DNA of 9,843 nucleotides from JBCCGR01 sp039029195 (lineage in GTDB: Bacteria > Pseudomonadota > Alphaproteobacteria > Rhizobiales > Rhizobiaceae): assembly GCA_039029195.1 (NCBI GenBank), contig JBCCGR010000078.1, positions 1-9,843 of the forward strand, in the 5' to 3' direction. Each line of letters starts with the position of its first letter. Position 1 is the first letter of the stretch. The translations under genes and the position numbers were made by a program. Positions 1-6,169 of this stretch are shown piece after piece. Below the pieces are notes generated by a model that worked only from the letters and a program-made list of their open reading frames with translations, was not told where the DNA came from and made no database searches.

Positions 1-1029
1 GCCCTTGTGGTCTGCTCCGCCCCGGATGCGCAGCGAACCGCTGGCGGCGTCCCGCGCCATTTTGATGATCTTTGCGTTCTGGGCGGGCGCGTCCTCGCCT
101 TCCATCTCGTCAATGCCGATTGGCAAACTGTCATGGCCCACTTGCTGGTAAAGCCCGGCTTCCGTCGCATTGGTCGATGAAATCATCGACCGGCCCAGCA
201 CCTGCCGGATCAGTTTTTGCAGCTCCGATTTGCCGGTTCCCGCCCCGCCAACAATAAAGGCAGATGGCCGCCAATTGAGCGCCGCGCCCATAAGCGCAAC
301 ACCAATCCAGCCCAGCAACAACAGCGCGTCCACGTCGCCGCGCACCAGGTTCCAGGTCGCAAAGGCGTTGAACAGCTCCACGGCCGGATTGTCGTCAACA
401 TCGACCGGCTCAGACCAGGGCACAAGGGCAGACGGGCGGCGCACGTAAAAATGTTCGCCCCGGTCGCCGGTCGGTTCCAGCGCACCATCAATGTAGAGAT
501 ATTCACCACAATGCAGCACCAGGCGGCCATCGCCGTCCAGCCACGCGCCCCGGCCGCGCACCATATCCACCATGTTCCACGGCCCGCGCGCATCGGCGGC
601 CGCGTACAGATCGCGCCGCACCCGCTCTGCCTTAAAACCGGGATCTATGCGAAGCTTCTTTGCTTCCTTGGCAGGCCAGGCCCAGTACAGAAATTTCTCA
701 TGCCCGGAAAACAGCTTTTGAATGCGCTCAACGCCAAAGGCGGCCGTTCCGGTGCAAAACACCTGGCCCTTGGTGTCTTCAAAAAAATAGTTCTCACCTT
801 CAAAGCCCAGCGGCCGCACGGGGCACACCTTCGGCAGAAACCCCGTTTCGTCGGCCATGGCCTTATGCTGCCATTCGCCTGGTCCGGCTCCCTCCAGCGG
901 GTCGCCTGGCTCTGGCCAGTCGATCTTTTGCGCTTTCACCTTCGCCTGGAGTTTCTGCGCCGCATTGCCAATCACCGCCCGTGGTCCGGCGTGGGGCGAT
1001 GGCAGTTTTTTCCAAGGGTCAGACGGCAT
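1..1029 (-). CDS. Phage replication P-loop ATPase/helicase (N-terminal 343 residues, 3' end outside window)
   Basis: Open on the minus strand from an ATG at 1029 to the window edge, so the C-terminus is missing. I translated it directly. Residues 261-268 read GGAGTGKS, a Walker A motif. Residues 303-312 (PIGIDEMEGE) fit a Walker B with catalytic D-E. A conserved-looking LRIRGGADHKG stretch follows. The first ~230 residues have no motif I recognise. Proteins of this shape next to a TOPRIM primase in phages are usually the replicative helicase/ATPase (D5- or SF3-like), so I infer that it unwinds DNA at the phage fork with the primase at 1916-3073. An in-frame TGA lies 6 nt upstream of the chosen ATG, so it cannot start earlier. 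There is no clear Shine-Dalgarno, and the 99-nt gap before it holds structured element A. The exact family is uncertain. Confidence 0.8.
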   Translation of the reverse strand, partial: MPSDPWKKLPSPHAGPRAVIGNAAQKLQAKVKAQKIDWPEPGDPLEGAGPGEWQHKAMADETGFLPKVCPVRPLGFEGENYFFEDTKGQVFCTGTAAFGVERIQKLFSGHEKFLYWAWPAKEAKKLRIDPGFKAERVRRDLYAAADARGPWNMVDMVRGRGAWLDGDGRLVLHCGEYLYIDGALEPTGDRGEHFYVRRPSALVPWSEPVDVDDNPAVELFNAFATWNLVRGDVDALLLLGWIGVALMGAALNWRPSAFIVGGAGTGKSELQKLIRQVLGRSMISSTNATEAGLYQQVGHDSLPIGIDEMEGEDAPAQNAKIIKMARDAASGSLRIRGGADHKG

Positions 1030-1052
1030 GATTCAGGTCAAAGGGTCCGCTT

Positions 1053-1095
1053 TTTCCGGTCGCACGTGAGGCATTGCCCCTCGCAAGACCGGAAA
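1053..1095. repeat. Structured element A: hairpin with conserved 25-nt core and variable 9-bp stem
   Basis: On the plus strand, arm TTTCCGGTC (1053-1061) is perfectly complementary to GACCGGAAA (1087-1095). Between them, 1062-1086 begins GCACGTGAGGC and ends CCCCTCGCAA. An inner stem pairs 1066-1071 (GTGAGG) with 1079-1084 (CCTCGC, one G-T wobble), leaving GCAC on one side and AA on the other as an internal loop. The core matches element B (9092-9134) at 21 of 25 positions, while the outer arms differ with full compensation. It sits in the 99-bp gap between the 265-aa gene and the ATPase gene, both read on the minus strand. I cannot tell whether it acts as DNA or RNA, or from which strand. 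I do not recognise it as a known family. Confidence 0.8.
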
Positions 1096-1128
1096 CAAAA
1101 AGTTCCACGTGTGTCGAATTGGTTGGTG

Positions 1129-1926
1129 CTAACCGGTCTTTTTCTTTGAAGCGGCCGCGCTGCTTTTTTTCCGTCCGCGCCCGCCCCTGTTGGCCGGTTT
1201 CTTGGCCATTGGCGTTCCGGCAGACAGCGGTTCGGGTTTCTTGGCCGTGCCCTTCCCAGCGGCCTTTGAGGCCGCCGACCGCTTGGGGCGCGCCGTCTCA
1301 GATGCCGCCGTGGTTTGTTTGTCCAACGCTTTCCGTTTGGCGTCGGCGGCCTTTTGCAGTTTTGCCCGCGCTTTGTCGTTCTCTGCCTGCTCTTTGGCAG
1401 CGTCGGTCAGCGCATCCATCGGCTCATCGTCTTCAAAAATACTGTCTTCCCGTTTCAATGTTTCGGGCGCGGGACGGCTGGCTTCCCATTGGGCCGCTGT
1501 CTGGGCGCTTTTCAACGTGTCGTGCACGGTGCGGGCCGTCTGCACGAACAGTTTAAACGCCGTGCGCCGGTCCAGCGGTTCATCGGCAAAGCGTTCCGCC
1601 TCTGTATCAATCAGCTGTTCCAGCGTGGCGAAAATCCAGGCGGTTTCCTCCCGGTCAATGCCGCGCTCGCACACATAGGCGGCAAGGCGTGTGTAGGCGT
1701 CGCGCAAATCGGCTTGATAGGCTTCAGCCTGGCCCGGTGAACGACCGCCCTCGGGAACAGGGTGCCCGGCCAGTTCAAACCACAAACTGCCGCCCACGTC
1801 GCTCAAATCCGGGCGGGTCAGATCGTAAAAGTCGGTTGCAGCCGCCGAACCTACAACGGCCGCATAACTCACCGGGTCAAAATCCGGGTTGGCCAGGCCA
1901 ATACCTTCGTTTTTTTCATCCATCAT
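1129..1926 (-). CDS. Hypothetical protein with Lys/Ala/Arg-rich C-terminal tail (265 aa)
   Basis: I do not recognise the family. The N-terminal ~155 residues look globular and acidic to helical. Residues from about 185 to the end are rich in K, A and R, with an AT-hook-like RGGRGRKK stretch, resembling the disordered basic tails of histone-H1-like or other nucleic-acid-binding proteins. The start is ATG 1926 (a second ATG follows at 1923). A good AGGGAGA Shine-Dalgarno stands about 8 nt upstream, and the gene overlaps the end of the primase gene by 11 bp. The stop is TAG at 1129-1131. Its place between primase and replicative ATPase suggests an accessory replication or DNA-binding role, but that is inference from context and composition only. 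Confidence 0.8.
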   Translation of the reverse strand: MMDEKNEGIGLANPDFDPVSYAAVVGSAAATDFYDLTRPDLSDVGGSLWFELAGHPVPEGGRSPGQAEAYQADLRDAYTRLAAYVCERGIDREETAWIFATLEQLIDTEAERFADEPLDRRTAFKLFVQTARTVHDTLKSAQTAAQWEASRPAPETLKREDSIFEDDEPMDALTDAAKEQAENDKARAKLQKAADAKRKALDKQTTAASETARPKRSAASKAAGKGTAKKPEPLSAGTPMAKKPANRGGRGRKKSSAAASKKKTG

Positions 1927-3073
1927 GCTCAGTCTCCCTATTAATCGCGTCGTTCACGTCCTTGCCCCACTGGTCGGGCATGTTCGCCACTTCCACGGGC
2001 TTGCCCCAGCTTCTCAGCCGGGCAATCGATTTGTTGAATTGAAGCTCCACCTGCGGCTTGCACCAGTCATTGTCTTTCATCACCAGAAAGCCGCCCTGGT
2101 TCGGATGCCTGGGCAGCGTTCCCAGGCCCGCCAGCGCACCAACGGCAATGCAGCGCAGATCAGGCTGCAACAGCGCCGTTGAAAGCGAGTCCTCAACACC
2201 CTCATGCAAAGTCCACATATCTGTGGAACGCACCTGAACGGCTTCTTTGAGGTTCAACAGGCTGCCGCCATTGGTCAGCGGAATAAAAAGCCCGCTCGTC
2301 GGGCACATCATCAATTTGGCACTCAGATCATCGCCAAATCGGCTCACATCCGCCTTGCCCGCCCCGCCATCGGCAAGAAAGGTGAAGTGGCAGGCGGCAA
2401 TTTGATGATTGTCGTTGATAAAGGCGCACAGCATCGCATCGAACACCGGCCCTTTGCCCATTTTCTTGCCGTCTGCATCGTGCGGTGCACCCATCCAATA
2501 TTCCGCATTGGGCAGATAGCGGATCGCGTGGCCAAGCCCCTTGATGGCGCGCAAATCAATGCCGCGTGATTGCAGATAGATATCAACCGGCGTATCGAGA
2601 ATTTGCGCTTCGGCGGAATAGAACAGTTTTCGGGCGCGGGTGCGGTTAGCTGCGGCGTCTATTTCCGCCTGGCGTTTCAGCTCTTCCTGTTTCTCGCGGT
2701 GTTCTTGTGCCCGGCGCTCTTTCTCGGCCGGGTCCATTTCCCGAATGCCGTACCGATCCTCCGCCCATTCAATCGCCGCCTTGCGGCTTGCGTCGTCAAT
2801 GCGGCCCTCAAGTACAAAGGCCACCAGGTCAATCACATCGCCTTTCACCACATCCGGGTTGGTGAAATCCTTGAAGCCACCACGCACCGCGCCGCTCAGC
2901 CACACCACCATCTGTTTGGGCTTGGAATTCGCCCGGTGCGGGTTGGCCACATTCCAGGTCGATCCGCGCTTGTGGCGCATCTGAGCATTGCCGCCAAAAA
3001 GATCGGCAACCACCCGCTCCAGGTCGGTGAGCAGTTCCTGCTTGGCAACCGCAAAGCGGCTCGGGCCACTCAC
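1916..3073 (-). CDS. TOPRIM-domain phage DNA primase (385 aa)
   Basis: The TOPRIM signature is clear: E291 in LHEGVED, the DxD pair D334/D336 in VMKDNDW, and a later KDVND at 371-375. These acidic residues bind the metals used in primer synthesis. The N-terminal ~110 residues (RGSTWNVANPHR, GGFKDF, KGDVIDLVAFV) resemble the fold that normally carries the CHC2 zinc site, but no zinc-binding cysteines are present. A highly charged helix spans roughly 111-150. The start is GTG 3073, which overlaps the methyltransferase stop in a GTGA, so translation is probably coupled. The likely role is to make primers for phage replication with the downstream ATPase (1-1029). The family call is strong; biochemical activity is inferred. 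Confidence 0.9.
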   Translation of the reverse strand: MSGPSRFAVAKQELLTDLERVVADLFGGNAQMRHKRGSTWNVANPHRANSKPKQMVVWLSGAVRGGFKDFTNPDVVKGDVIDLVAFVLEGRIDDASRKAAIEWAEDRYGIREMDPAEKERRAQEHREKQEELKRQAEIDAAANRTRARKLFYSAEAQILDTPVDIYLQSRGIDLRAIKGLGHAIRYLPNAEYWMGAPHDADGKKMGKGPVFDAMLCAFINDNHQIAACHFTFLADGGAGKADVSRFGDDLSAKLMMCPTSGLFIPLTNGGSLLNLKEAVQVRSTDMWTLHEGVEDSLSTALLQPDLRCIAVGALAGLGTLPRHPNQGGFLVMKDNDWCKPQVELQFNKSIARLRSWGKPVEVANMPDQWGKDVNDAINRETEHDG

Positions 3074-4656
3074 CCCTCAAACTCCGCGTACAAGGCGTCC
3101 ATTAGGCTTTCAACGCCAGGCGTTTTTTCGGCTCGCCGCTCGACCTTGTTCACCTGCTGGTTGGCATATTGTTTTGTCTTGCCAAGCGCCTGGCCAATCA
3201 GCGCCTGGGGCACATTGCACAGCTGGTTCAACAGCCAGATCGCGGCGGCACGCGGCGGCACGGGCAGCACATCGCGGCTGCCCAAATCCCCTTCAATGAA
3301 ATGGTAGGCAAACCGCACCAGCCGTTCCACTTCCACCCGTTCCATGGGGCGGGCGCTGCTTGTCACCGGCTGGCCATCCTCGCCCCTGCCAATCCGGGTC
3401 AGTCGCCAGCGTTCCTCATCAACCATGCTGGAAATCGGCGGCAGCTGATCCAGTCTTGACCAGTCCACCCGCGTGGTCAGCGTCGGGCCGTCCCAGCCTT
3501 CCTCCCAGACGAACCAGGCAAAATCGATCCGGCTTGGCGCTTCCGGCCCGTCCCAGTCGTCGCGGTGCATCATGGGCAGGCGACGGGAGAACACGTGCAC
3601 GCGGGCAAGCTTCATGCGCCGGTGATTGTGGATCGCGCTGCGCTTCTTGCCAAACCCGGCCAGGCGGCCAATGGGCAACAGCATCGCCACCTTGCGCGCG
3701 CCGGAATTGAGCGCCGACAAGATAAACTCATCGGCAATCATGTAGGGCGGGTTGGTAGCAATGTCTGGCGGGGTTTCGAGCGTGGAAACGAAGCCGGGCA
3801 ACGGGTCCAGAAAATCGTGGCAATGCGCACCCGTGCCATAATCCACCTTGTCAGATCGGATCAGCTCATAGCCTGCCCGTTCCAGCCGGTCGGAAATGGC
3901 AGACCGTCCATTGCACGGGTCCCACAGCGTGGGCGCAAATTTTTCAAGCTTCAAAAGCGTGGCAATGGCTTCGGCGCAGGTTTCATTCAGGTCGTTGCCG
4001 CGCTCATCATGCGGGGCGCATTTGGTCCCGATGGTTCCGCGAAGGCTCGCACCGTGCTCTGCCAGTTTGCGCAAGGCTTCCTTGTTGGGCTCTTGACCCG
4101 CATTGATCCGGTCAAGTAACACATCCTCCAGAATGCCGGGTTTTTTGGCTTCCAGCTCGATCAGTTTCCGGGCACGGGATGCCGCCTGAGAGGTCAAACC
4201 ACAGTCAGAAAGGTTGACCCTGAAAACCCCCCCCGGATCGGGGGAGGTTTTTTCCACAACCTGCAAATGGCTGTTTTCTGCCGGTCTGCCGCCTTTGCTG
4301 GTCAGACCTTCTTCGTCCAGAAAATCATATTTCTCGACCAGCATCATGTCGGCGCGTTGCAGCATCAACACGATGTCCATCTGCATCAATCTGATTCGCC
4401 GTGTAAAATCATCATGGGCGCTTTCCGCCTGGCCAAACGCCTTGGCGGCCTGCAAAAGTTCGCTTTGTGCAGAAATAGCGTCGGCCCGCGCTTCCAGAAT
4501 TTCGGCAATATCCCGTGCCCCGTCCAGGCGGTCAGCCACCCGGTCAATCAGGTCGGGAAGGAAATCATTCCTTTTGACGAGCTGAGCGTTTGGGACTTTG
4601 TTCCCATCAACCAGCTCAAGCTTTGTGGCCTGTGTCAGCACCTGGGACAGCGGCAT
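3070..4656 (-). CDS. Phage N6-adenine DNA methyltransferase with helical N-terminal domain (528 aa)
   Basis: Residues 302-305 are NPPY, the catalytic motif IV of N6-adenine methyltransferases. Residues 245-258 (WDPCNGRSAISDRL) fit the SAM-binding motif I, and the FAWFVW region near 379-384 is typical of phage enzymes of this type. Residues ~40-205 are a charged helical domain like one often found in phage and plasmid proteins, with no catalytic motif I can name. The C-terminus (~465-528) looks like a helix-turn-helix. The frame stays open upstream to 4875, but that extension overlaps two other genes. The ATG at 4656 lies 2 nt after the stop of the 38-aa gene, so I chose it. An intrinsic-terminator-like hairpin falls in codons ~136-145. 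It may methylate phage DNA against host restriction; no partner nuclease is visible. Confidence 0.87.
   Translation of the reverse strand: MPLSQVLTQATKLELVDGNKVPNAQLVKRNDFLPDLIDRVADRLDGARDIAEILEARADAISAQSELLQAAKAFGQAESAHDDFTRRIRLMQMDIVLMLQRADMMLVEKYDFLDEEGLTSKGGRPAENSHLQVVEKTSPDPGGVFRVNLSDCGLTSQAASRARKLIELEAKKPGILEDVLLDRINAGQEPNKEALRKLAEHGASLRGTIGTKCAPHDERGNDLNETCAEAIATLLKLEKFAPTLWDPCNGRSAISDRLERAGYELIRSDKVDYGTGAHCHDFLDPLPGFVSTLETPPDIATNPPYMIADEFILSALNSGARKVAMLLPIGRLAGFGKKRSAIHNHRRMKLARVHVFSRRLPMMHRDDWDGPEAPSRIDFAWFVWEEGWDGPTLTTRVDWSRLDQLPPISSMVDEERWRLTRIGRGEDGQPVTSSARPMERVEVERLVRFAYHFIEGDLGSRDVLPVPPRAAAIWLLNQLCNVPQALIGQALGKTKQYANQQVNKVERRAEKTPGVESLMDALYAEFEG
4223..4253. terminator. Intragenic terminator-like hairpin inside the methyltransferase gene
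   Basis: On the plus strand, AAAACC (4223-4228) pairs with GGTTTT (4246-4251). After one C/A mismatch, CCCCC (4230-4234) pairs with GGGGG (4240-4244) around a GGATC loop, and the T tract runs 4248-4253. Read on the minus strand, the direction of the operon, it also ends in TTTT (4226-4223). It is therefore a bidirectional terminator-like structure embedded in coding sequence for residues around 136-145. Efficiency is unknown, and translating ribosomes would reduce it. Confidence 0.5.
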
Positions 4657-4658
4657 GA

Positions 4659-4775
4659 TCAGCGCCCCCAACGCTTGAAAGCGGCGACGGTTGAAAGCGC
4701 AACAAGAACAGCGAACGCACCCATGCCCAGGGCGATCAAAATCTGCATCACCAGGAGGCCGGTCGCGAGTGTCAC
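4659..4775 (-). CDS. 38-aa single-span membrane peptide
   Basis: This small gene starts with GTG at 4775 and stops with TGA at 4659-4661. The start overlaps the stop of the 69-aa gene in a GTGA, and the stop is 2 nt before the methyltransferase ATG, so the peptide fills the gap with exact coupling at both ends. The product is hydrophobic from about residue 3 to 33 (segments such as GLLVMQILIALGMGAFAVLV) and ends in KRWGR, which suggests one membrane span with the basic end in the cytoplasm. No family is recognisable. Phage peptides of this size can be holin-like or membrane-associated modulators; that is speculation here. Confidence 0.6.
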   Translation of the reverse strand: MTLATGLLVMQILIALGMGAFAVLVALSTVAAFKRWGR

Positions 4776-4981
4776 CAGTCGCCCTCATAGTCCATATTGG
4801 CAATGCCAGCACCCACGATCCAGAACGCTTCAACTGCCGCGTCCTCCGACACGCGGAACGTTTCCTTACGGCCATCTTTGTGCGTCATGACAATGTGGAA
4901 GTACTCCCCAAGCGGATGCACTTCATCCATGCCATCGACCGGCCCTCTCACACTGATATCCACCAGGGGAATGTCACTCAT
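4772..4981 (-). CDS. Hypothetical protein (69 aa)
   Basis: A short soluble protein, acidic overall, with alternating patterns (GEYFHIVMTHKDGRKETFRV) that suggest a small beta-sheet followed by a helix (SEDAAVEAFWIVGAGIANM). No motif or family is recognisable. The start ATG 4981 overlaps the upstream 134-aa gene in an ATGA, and its stop overlaps the 38-aa gene in a GTGA. It therefore sits firmly inside the early left operon, just past the terminator-like hairpin at 5002-5041, and would be expressed only if transcription passes that hairpin. Confidence 0.75.
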   Translation of the reverse strand: MSDIPLVDISVRGPVDGMDEVHPLGEYFHIVMTHKDGRKETFRVSEDAAVEAFWIVGAGIANMDYEGDW

Positions 4982-5382
4982 GACCCGCTCCCCTCGTCTT
5001 CAAAAAAAGCAGCCGTCCGAGAAAGGAGCTCGGACGGCTGCACATCCGCAGCAGCTGGGGACTCGATGGGGCTGAGTGCCGCTGCGGAAAACTCTCTTCG
5101 GTGATCCAAATCTTGCGATTCCCCGCCATGCGGCGGCTCAACGTGCGATTGGGATTCGCGATAACGTTCAACCTCATTGGCCATGCAGTCGTAAAACTCC
5201 TGCATTTTCATCGCCCGCACCTCCGGGGTTGAAATGTTCGTTGCGATGTATCGAGCAGAAAGAATGGAAAGCACCGCAAGCGCATCATCGGTGCTCTCGG
5301 CGGTTGTGATTTCTCCAAGCACGCGGCGATAAAGCTGGCGTGTCCGCTCATAGGCCCGGCCCCGGTCGAACGCCGCGCTCAT
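4978..5382 (-). CDS. Hypothetical early protein, Arg-rich N-terminal helix (134 aa)
   Basis: The second gene of the left operon. Its ATG overlaps the Cro-like stop (ATGA), and its own stop overlaps the next start (ATGA). Residues 1-80 look helical. The start region (DRGRAYERTRQLYRRVL) is arginine-rich on one face. Residues ~80-134 look low-complexity or disordered. No family is recognisable. The last ~20 codons contain a strong intrinsic-terminator-like hairpin (5002-5041), so this is the last gene made before that stop signal. In lambdoid phages that position belongs to antiterminators, and the Arg-rich helix would suit RNA binding, but there is no sequence match to support the role beyond position and composition. 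Confidence 0.75.
   Translation of the reverse strand: MSAAFDRGRAYERTRQLYRRVLGEITTAESTDDALAVLSILSARYIATNISTPEVRAMKMQEFYDCMANEVERYRESQSHVEPPHGGESQDLDHRREFSAAALSPIESPAAADVQPSELLSRTAAFFEDEGSGS
5002..5041 (-). terminator. Strong intrinsic terminator inside the 3' end of the 134-aa gene
   Basis: On the minus strand, a perfect 13-bp stem (GCAGCCGTCCGAG pairing with CTCGGACGGCTGC, plus-strand positions 5009-5021 and 5029-5041) with a 7-nt loop is followed directly by seven Ts (positions 5008-5002). This is a canonical Rho-independent terminator for the left operon. It lies about 20 codons before the stop of the 134-aa gene, not in an intergenic space, and five or more genes follow it. It may be an attenuation or antitermination point that restrains replication genes early or during lysogeny. 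Confidence 0.85.
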
Positions 5383-5573
5383 GCTGCATCCTGTTCTGCG
5401 CGAAACGCTTCAAGCTCCCGCTCGACCAGCTCGCGCGCTGCGCCTTGACGCGGCAGACCACGTCTTTCCCATCGCCAATAGGTCATCTTGCGGACGCTGA
5501 AATAGTCGGCCGCCTCTGATTGGGTCCAGCCTTTCGCTTTGCGCCAGTTTTTCAGTTCGTGGTGATTCGCCAT
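5379..5573 (-). CDS. Cro-like XRE-family regulator (64 aa)
   Basis: A small helix-turn-helix protein. Residues ~5-40 (LKNWRKAKGWTQSEAADYFSVRKMTYWRWERRG) show the XRE/Cro pattern, with GWTQSEAADYF as helix-turn and the YWRWERRG recognition/exit segment. It is the first gene of the left operon and divergent from the CI-like repressor at 5645, the usual switch arrangement. The ATG at 5573 has no Shine-Dalgarno and lies where transcription from the candidate promoter would begin, so the message may be leaderless. It probably binds the GAATATTC repeats at 5578-5598. Confidence 0.85.
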   Translation of the reverse strand: MANHHELKNWRKAKGWTQSEAADYFSVRKMTYWRWERRGLPRQGAARELVERELEAFRAEQDAA

Positions 5574-5577
5574 GCTT

Positions 5578-5598
5578 GAATATTCATTTTGAATATTC
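5578..5598. promoter_or_regulatory. Operator: paired GAATATTC palindromes
   Basis: The 8-bp palindrome GAATATTC occurs at 5578-5585 and again at 5591-5598, separated by ATTTT, so the centres are 13 bp apart. It lies between the divergent Cro-like and CI-like genes and overlaps the candidate minus-strand promoter. The 18-bp pattern TATTCATTTTGAATATTC (5581-5598) recurs with 15/18 and 14/18 identity at 7651-7668 and 7681-7698. The most likely binding proteins are the two adjacent XRE regulators. Confidence 0.7.
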
Positions 5599-5608
5599 TA
5601 AACGTCAA
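5580..5608 (-). promoter_or_regulatory. Candidate early left promoter for the Cro-like operon
   Basis: On the minus strand a good -35 TTGACG (5608-5603) is followed 17 nt later by a weak -10-like GAATAT (5585-5580) that overlaps the operator palindromes. Transcription would start near 5573, the Cro-like ATG itself. The -35 is convincing, while the -10 is poor by sigma-70 standards. Confidence 0.4.
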
Positions 5609-5644
5609 GTCGAAATGAGTGTTGTGTTTTGCAATTATCACGGA

Positions 5645-6085
5645 ATGTCTACCTATGATGATCGCCCCGATCCCGCGAAGCGTTTGCGTTTGGCCAGAGA
5701 AAAGGCCGGATTCAACACCGCCAAAGCCGCAGCCGACCGATTTGGTTGGGTGTACACATCTTATCAAGCCCACGAGCGGGGCGAACGCGGCATTCGCCCT
5801 GACGTGGCCGACGAATACGCGAAGGCCTTCGGCATCGAGGCCAGCGACATTCTGTTTGGCGGTGGCGATGGCGAGCCATTGTCGGTTTCGCCTCCTGGAC
5901 GCGAAGGTGAAAAGCTCTCAAGTGAGCATTTCCTTGCGATCTACGAAAAAGCTGCATCGACCGTGGACGGCTGGATTCTCGAACACGGCGATGCGGTGTC
6001 GCATGAAACGCGCGATAAACTCATCGCGCGGGAAGCCGTCAGGCTACGTCAACTCGTACAACGCAGGCTTTTGCCCGCCGGTTAG
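5645..6085 (+). CDS. CI-like XRE-family repressor without protease domain (146 aa)
   Basis: The N-terminal ~65 residues form an XRE helix-turn-helix (RLRLAREKAGFNTAKAAADRF, then WVYTSYQAHERGERG, then YAKAFGIEASDILFG), as in repressors of alphaproteobacterial prophages. The C-terminal ~75 residues are helical and lack the Ser/Lys S24 (LexA/CI) autoprotease motifs, so induction should not depend on RecA-driven self-cleavage by this protein. The frame is open back to 5576, but that overlaps the operator. ATG 5645 fits the domain start, and ATG 5615 is an alternative. Neither has a clear Shine-Dalgarno. It probably represses the left operon and, through related sites at 7651-7698, the right operon. 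Confidence 0.82.
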   Translation: MSTYDDRPDPAKRLRLAREKAGFNTAKAAADRFGWVYTSYQAHERGERGIRPDVADEYAKAFGIEASDILFGGGDGEPLSVSPPGREGEKLSSEHFLAIYEKAASTVDGWILEHGDAVSHETRDKLIAREAVRLRQLVQRRLLPAG

Positions 6086-6089
6086 CCGT

Positions 6090-6105
6090 TGTGATAAAAG
6101 TCACA
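6090..6105. promoter_or_regulatory. CRP/FNR-type palindrome TGTGA-N6-TCACA
   Basis: The sequence TGTGATAAAAGTCACA at 6090-6105 is an exact match to the classical CRP half-sites with the correct 6-bp spacer. It lies in the 84-bp gap between the repressor stop and the start of the next gene. CRP/FNR-family regulators are common in alphaproteobacteria, so this may place the cargo genes 6170-6992 under host control. A chance palindrome remains possible, and no good promoter is seen around it. Confidence 0.4.
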
Positions 6106-6169
6106 CAATAAAACCAGAGCGGGTAGACTTAGTTCGCCGCAACGTGGATAGTCGGGTTTTGTGAAAGTC

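Noticed and set aside
1053..1095. Element A as a Rho-independent terminator
   Set aside because: Neither strand has a T tract directly after the stem, and the conserved core with an internal loop is unlike a simple terminator.
217..1149. Long plus-strand frame of 310 codons
   Set aside because: It is antisense to the ATPase gene, whose minus-strand frame holds Walker A and B motifs; the plus-strand peptide is rich in R, H and P with no domain pattern.
1149..1170. Short GC hairpin followed by T7 on the plus strand
   Set aside because: The stem is only 4 bp, and the T run is explained by Lys codons in the tail of the 265-aa gene on the other strand.
3241..3260. Tandem 10-bp direct repeat cgcggcggca
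   Set aside because: It lies in an Ala/Arg/Pro-rich stretch of the methyltransferase reading frame and is explained by codon composition.
4657..4875. 73-codon N-terminal extension of the methyltransferase frame
   Set aside because: It overlaps the 69-aa gene and the 38-aa peptide, and the extra residues (Arg/Cys-rich) look non-coding. ATG 4656 is placed exactly after the 38-aa stop.
5712..5957. Minus-strand frame opposite the CI-like gene
   Set aside because: It is a shadow of the repressor gene: Arg/Pro-rich, with no ribosome-binding site and no recognisable pattern.
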